Assembly: GCA_030695285.1 (NCBI GenBank)
Contig: JAUYTF010000111.1
Location: 1-6,869, forward strand
DNA: 6,869 bases
Source of the DNA: Eubacteriales bacterium
GTDB taxonomy: Bacteria; Bacillota; Clostridia; Christensenellales; CAG-138
Reading direction: 5' to 3'
A program made the position numbers and the translations under genes. Positions 6,397 to 6,869 of this stretch are shown here, one piece after another. The notes beneath the pieces are model-generated. The model ran no database searches. It saw nothing but the letters and a program-made list of their open reading frames with translations, and was not told the origin of the DNA. The first letter of the stretch is position 1; every line of letters starts with the position of its first letter.

Positions 6397-6449
6397 AGGC
6401 GGCTCCATGCCTTCGCGCAGGCTGTTTCTCCTGCCAAAGACGGGGAGTT
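6370..6449 (-). promoter_or_regulatory. Alternative long-range stem competing with the terminator; possible attenuator
   Basis: The terminator's 3' arm, GGGGAGUU (6377-6370), is perfectly complementary to AACUCCCC (6449-6442), which lies 19 nt after the stop of the short ORF. The two pairings are mutually exclusive, as in a transcription attenuator. Between them, GCAGG/CCTGC (6434-6430 with 6421-6417) forms a hairpin with an 8-nt loop, and GCCT/AGGC (6422-6419 with 6412-6409) is an overlapping alternative. I compared the region by memory with common riboswitch cores (TPP, cobalamin, SAM, glycine, THF, c-di-GMP, fluoride, ZTP, guanidine) and recognised none. Confidence 0.45.
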
Positions 6450-6468
6450 GATTGTGTTTCAGCGGCTC

Positions 6469-6546
6469 TTAGCAGCTAGCTTTCGCAGCCGGGTGACGAA
6501 ACCTCATCTTGATCAGGTATGCTACGATGTATAGACGGTCCAACAT
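6469..6546 (-). CDS. 25-codon short ORF, possible leader peptide or small membrane peptide
   Basis: The predicted product starts MLDRLYIVAYLIKMRF and ends in AAKASC. A hydrophobic stretch (residues 5-12) is followed by a basic tail (Lys13, Arg15, Arg17, His18, Lys22). The case for translation rests on the ribosome site: AAAGGGAG (6564-6557) lies 10 nt before the ATG, as good as any in the window. An in-frame ATG at 6567 would add seven residues but has poor ribosome binding and would put the Shine-Dalgarno inside the gene. The stop lies 19 nt before the alternative stem and about 70 nt before the terminator, on the same strand as rarD. It could be an attenuation leader peptide for rarD, a small type I toxin-like or signalling peptide, or chance. 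No homologue is recognised. Confidence 0.45.
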   Translation of the reverse strand: MLDRLYIVAYLIKMRFRHPAAKASC

Positions 6547-6556
6547 TTCGTTCACG

Positions 6557-6564
6557 CTCCCTTT
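6557..6564 (-). promoter_or_regulatory. Near-consensus Shine-Dalgarno before the 25-codon ORF
   Basis: AAAGGGAG on the minus strand, 10 nt before the ATG at 6546. It is unusual to find so good a site in otherwise non-coding sequence, and it is the main support for the short ORF. Confidence 0.55.
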
Positions 6565-6610
6565 CATACATCTTGTTTCTTCTATGCTCGTATCATACAA
6601 CATATATGTG

Positions 6611-6664
6611 AACAGACTTTTATTTGAAAATGAAGATTCTATTATTTTCTGTAAACAGTCTGTT
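6611..6664. other. Long AT-rich interrupted hairpin
   Basis: AACAGACT (6611-6618) pairs with AGTCTGTT (6657-6664), TTTA (6619-6622) with TAAA (6652-6655), and GAAAAT (6626-6631) with ATTTTC (6644-6649). That is 18 pairs broken by small loops around a 12-nt apex. It lies in the AT-rich stretch 6565-6700, upstream of the 25-codon ORF on the minus strand. No U-run follows on either side, so it is not a terminator. It may be a leader-RNA structure, a regulator site or the relic of a small mobile element. Apart from this hairpin I see nothing coding at 6565-6741, and no confident promoter for the short ORF. Confidence 0.5.
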
Positions 6665-6741
6665 TCCATCAGATGTCGATTTTGTGAAATTCTTCTGTCC
6701 AGCCGTTTTTTTTGCGCGCTGCATCTCTCTTACCGGTGCGA

Positions 6742-6869
6742 TCAGTCTTCATTCTGATCGCCTTCTGCCATATACGTGGTACGCTCGGAGCCATATTGAT
6801 AGTATGTACCGATGACATCCTCGCGCGCGCCGTGAACATGCACGCTGTAGTCCTTCTCGGAGAGGTAAA
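6742..6869 (-). CDS. C-terminal end of an unrecognised protein, cut by the window edge
   Basis: An open frame runs from the right edge to a TGA at 6744-6742, giving 41 residues that begin YLSEKDYSVHVHGAREDVIG and end in ERTTYMAEGDQNED. Codon use (GC-rich third positions such as GGC, GAG, CGC and GTC) matches the real genes here and contrasts with the AT-rich sequence beyond the stop, which supports a genuine gene end. The tail is polar and acidic, with no membrane span. No family is recognised. No clear intrinsic terminator follows on the minus strand, so its transcript could run into the short-ORF region. Confidence 0.6.
   Translation of the reverse strand, partial: YLSEKDYSVHVHGAREDVIGTYYQYGSERTTYMAEGDQNED

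Noticed and set aside
6361..6449. A named riboswitch, SRP RNA, 6S RNA or ribozyme
   Set aside because: The conserved cores of the classes I could recall are absent, so only the pairing potential is reported.
6331..6534. A 67-codon plus-strand frame over the terminator region
   Set aside because: No Shine-Dalgarno precedes it and it lies antisense to a terminator and the better supported short ORF.

Overview
This is a fairly GC-rich, densely coded stretch of a bacterial chromosome. It most likely comes from a high-GC member of the Clostridia (Firmicutes). The evidence is inferential: strong AGGAGG-like ribosome binding sites before nearly every gene, a Firmicutes-style TypA, a BltD/PaiA-like polyamine acetyltransferase, a DUF5058 membrane protein of the type common in Clostridia, and U-tailed intrinsic terminators. 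No phage, insertion sequence, CRISPR or tRNA signal was seen.

Layout. (1) 1-2033, plus strand: the 3' five-sixths of typA (ribosome-associated GTPase; its first ~90 codons lie before the window), then 35 nt later a small GNAT acetyltransferase. This pair ends at a symmetrical terminator (2054-2085) that also serves the converging minus-strand operon. (2) 5039 down to 2104, minus strand: a three-gene operon of a DUF5058 membrane protein (244 aa), an unnamed polytopic membrane protein (220 aa) and a membrane-anchored M20 metallopeptidase of the carboxypeptidase S/PM20D1 type (479 aa). The first two are translationally coupled. The natural reading is a two-subunit transporter with a zinc hydrolase acting on the imported substrate, probably an N-acyl or peptide-linked amino acid; the substrate is unknown. 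(3) 5040-5329: the control region of that operon, dominated by a 98-bp tandem duplication in which each copy carries a promoter-like element. (4) 6217 down to 5330, minus strand: rarD, an EamA/DMT-family permease. (5) 6218-6869: a largely non-coding region read on the minus strand. It holds the last ~41 codons of an unrecognised gene at the right edge, an AT-rich patch with a long hairpin, a 25-codon ORF behind a near-perfect Shine-Dalgarno, a strong intrinsic terminator whose 3' arm has an alternative upstream partner, and the rarD promoter.

The most interesting parts are the uncharacterised transporter-hydrolase operon with its duplicated promoter, and the short ORF plus two-state terminator upstream of rarD. 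The latter has the architecture of a leader-peptide attenuator or a free-standing small mRNA. Both functional readings are inferences from sequence layout.
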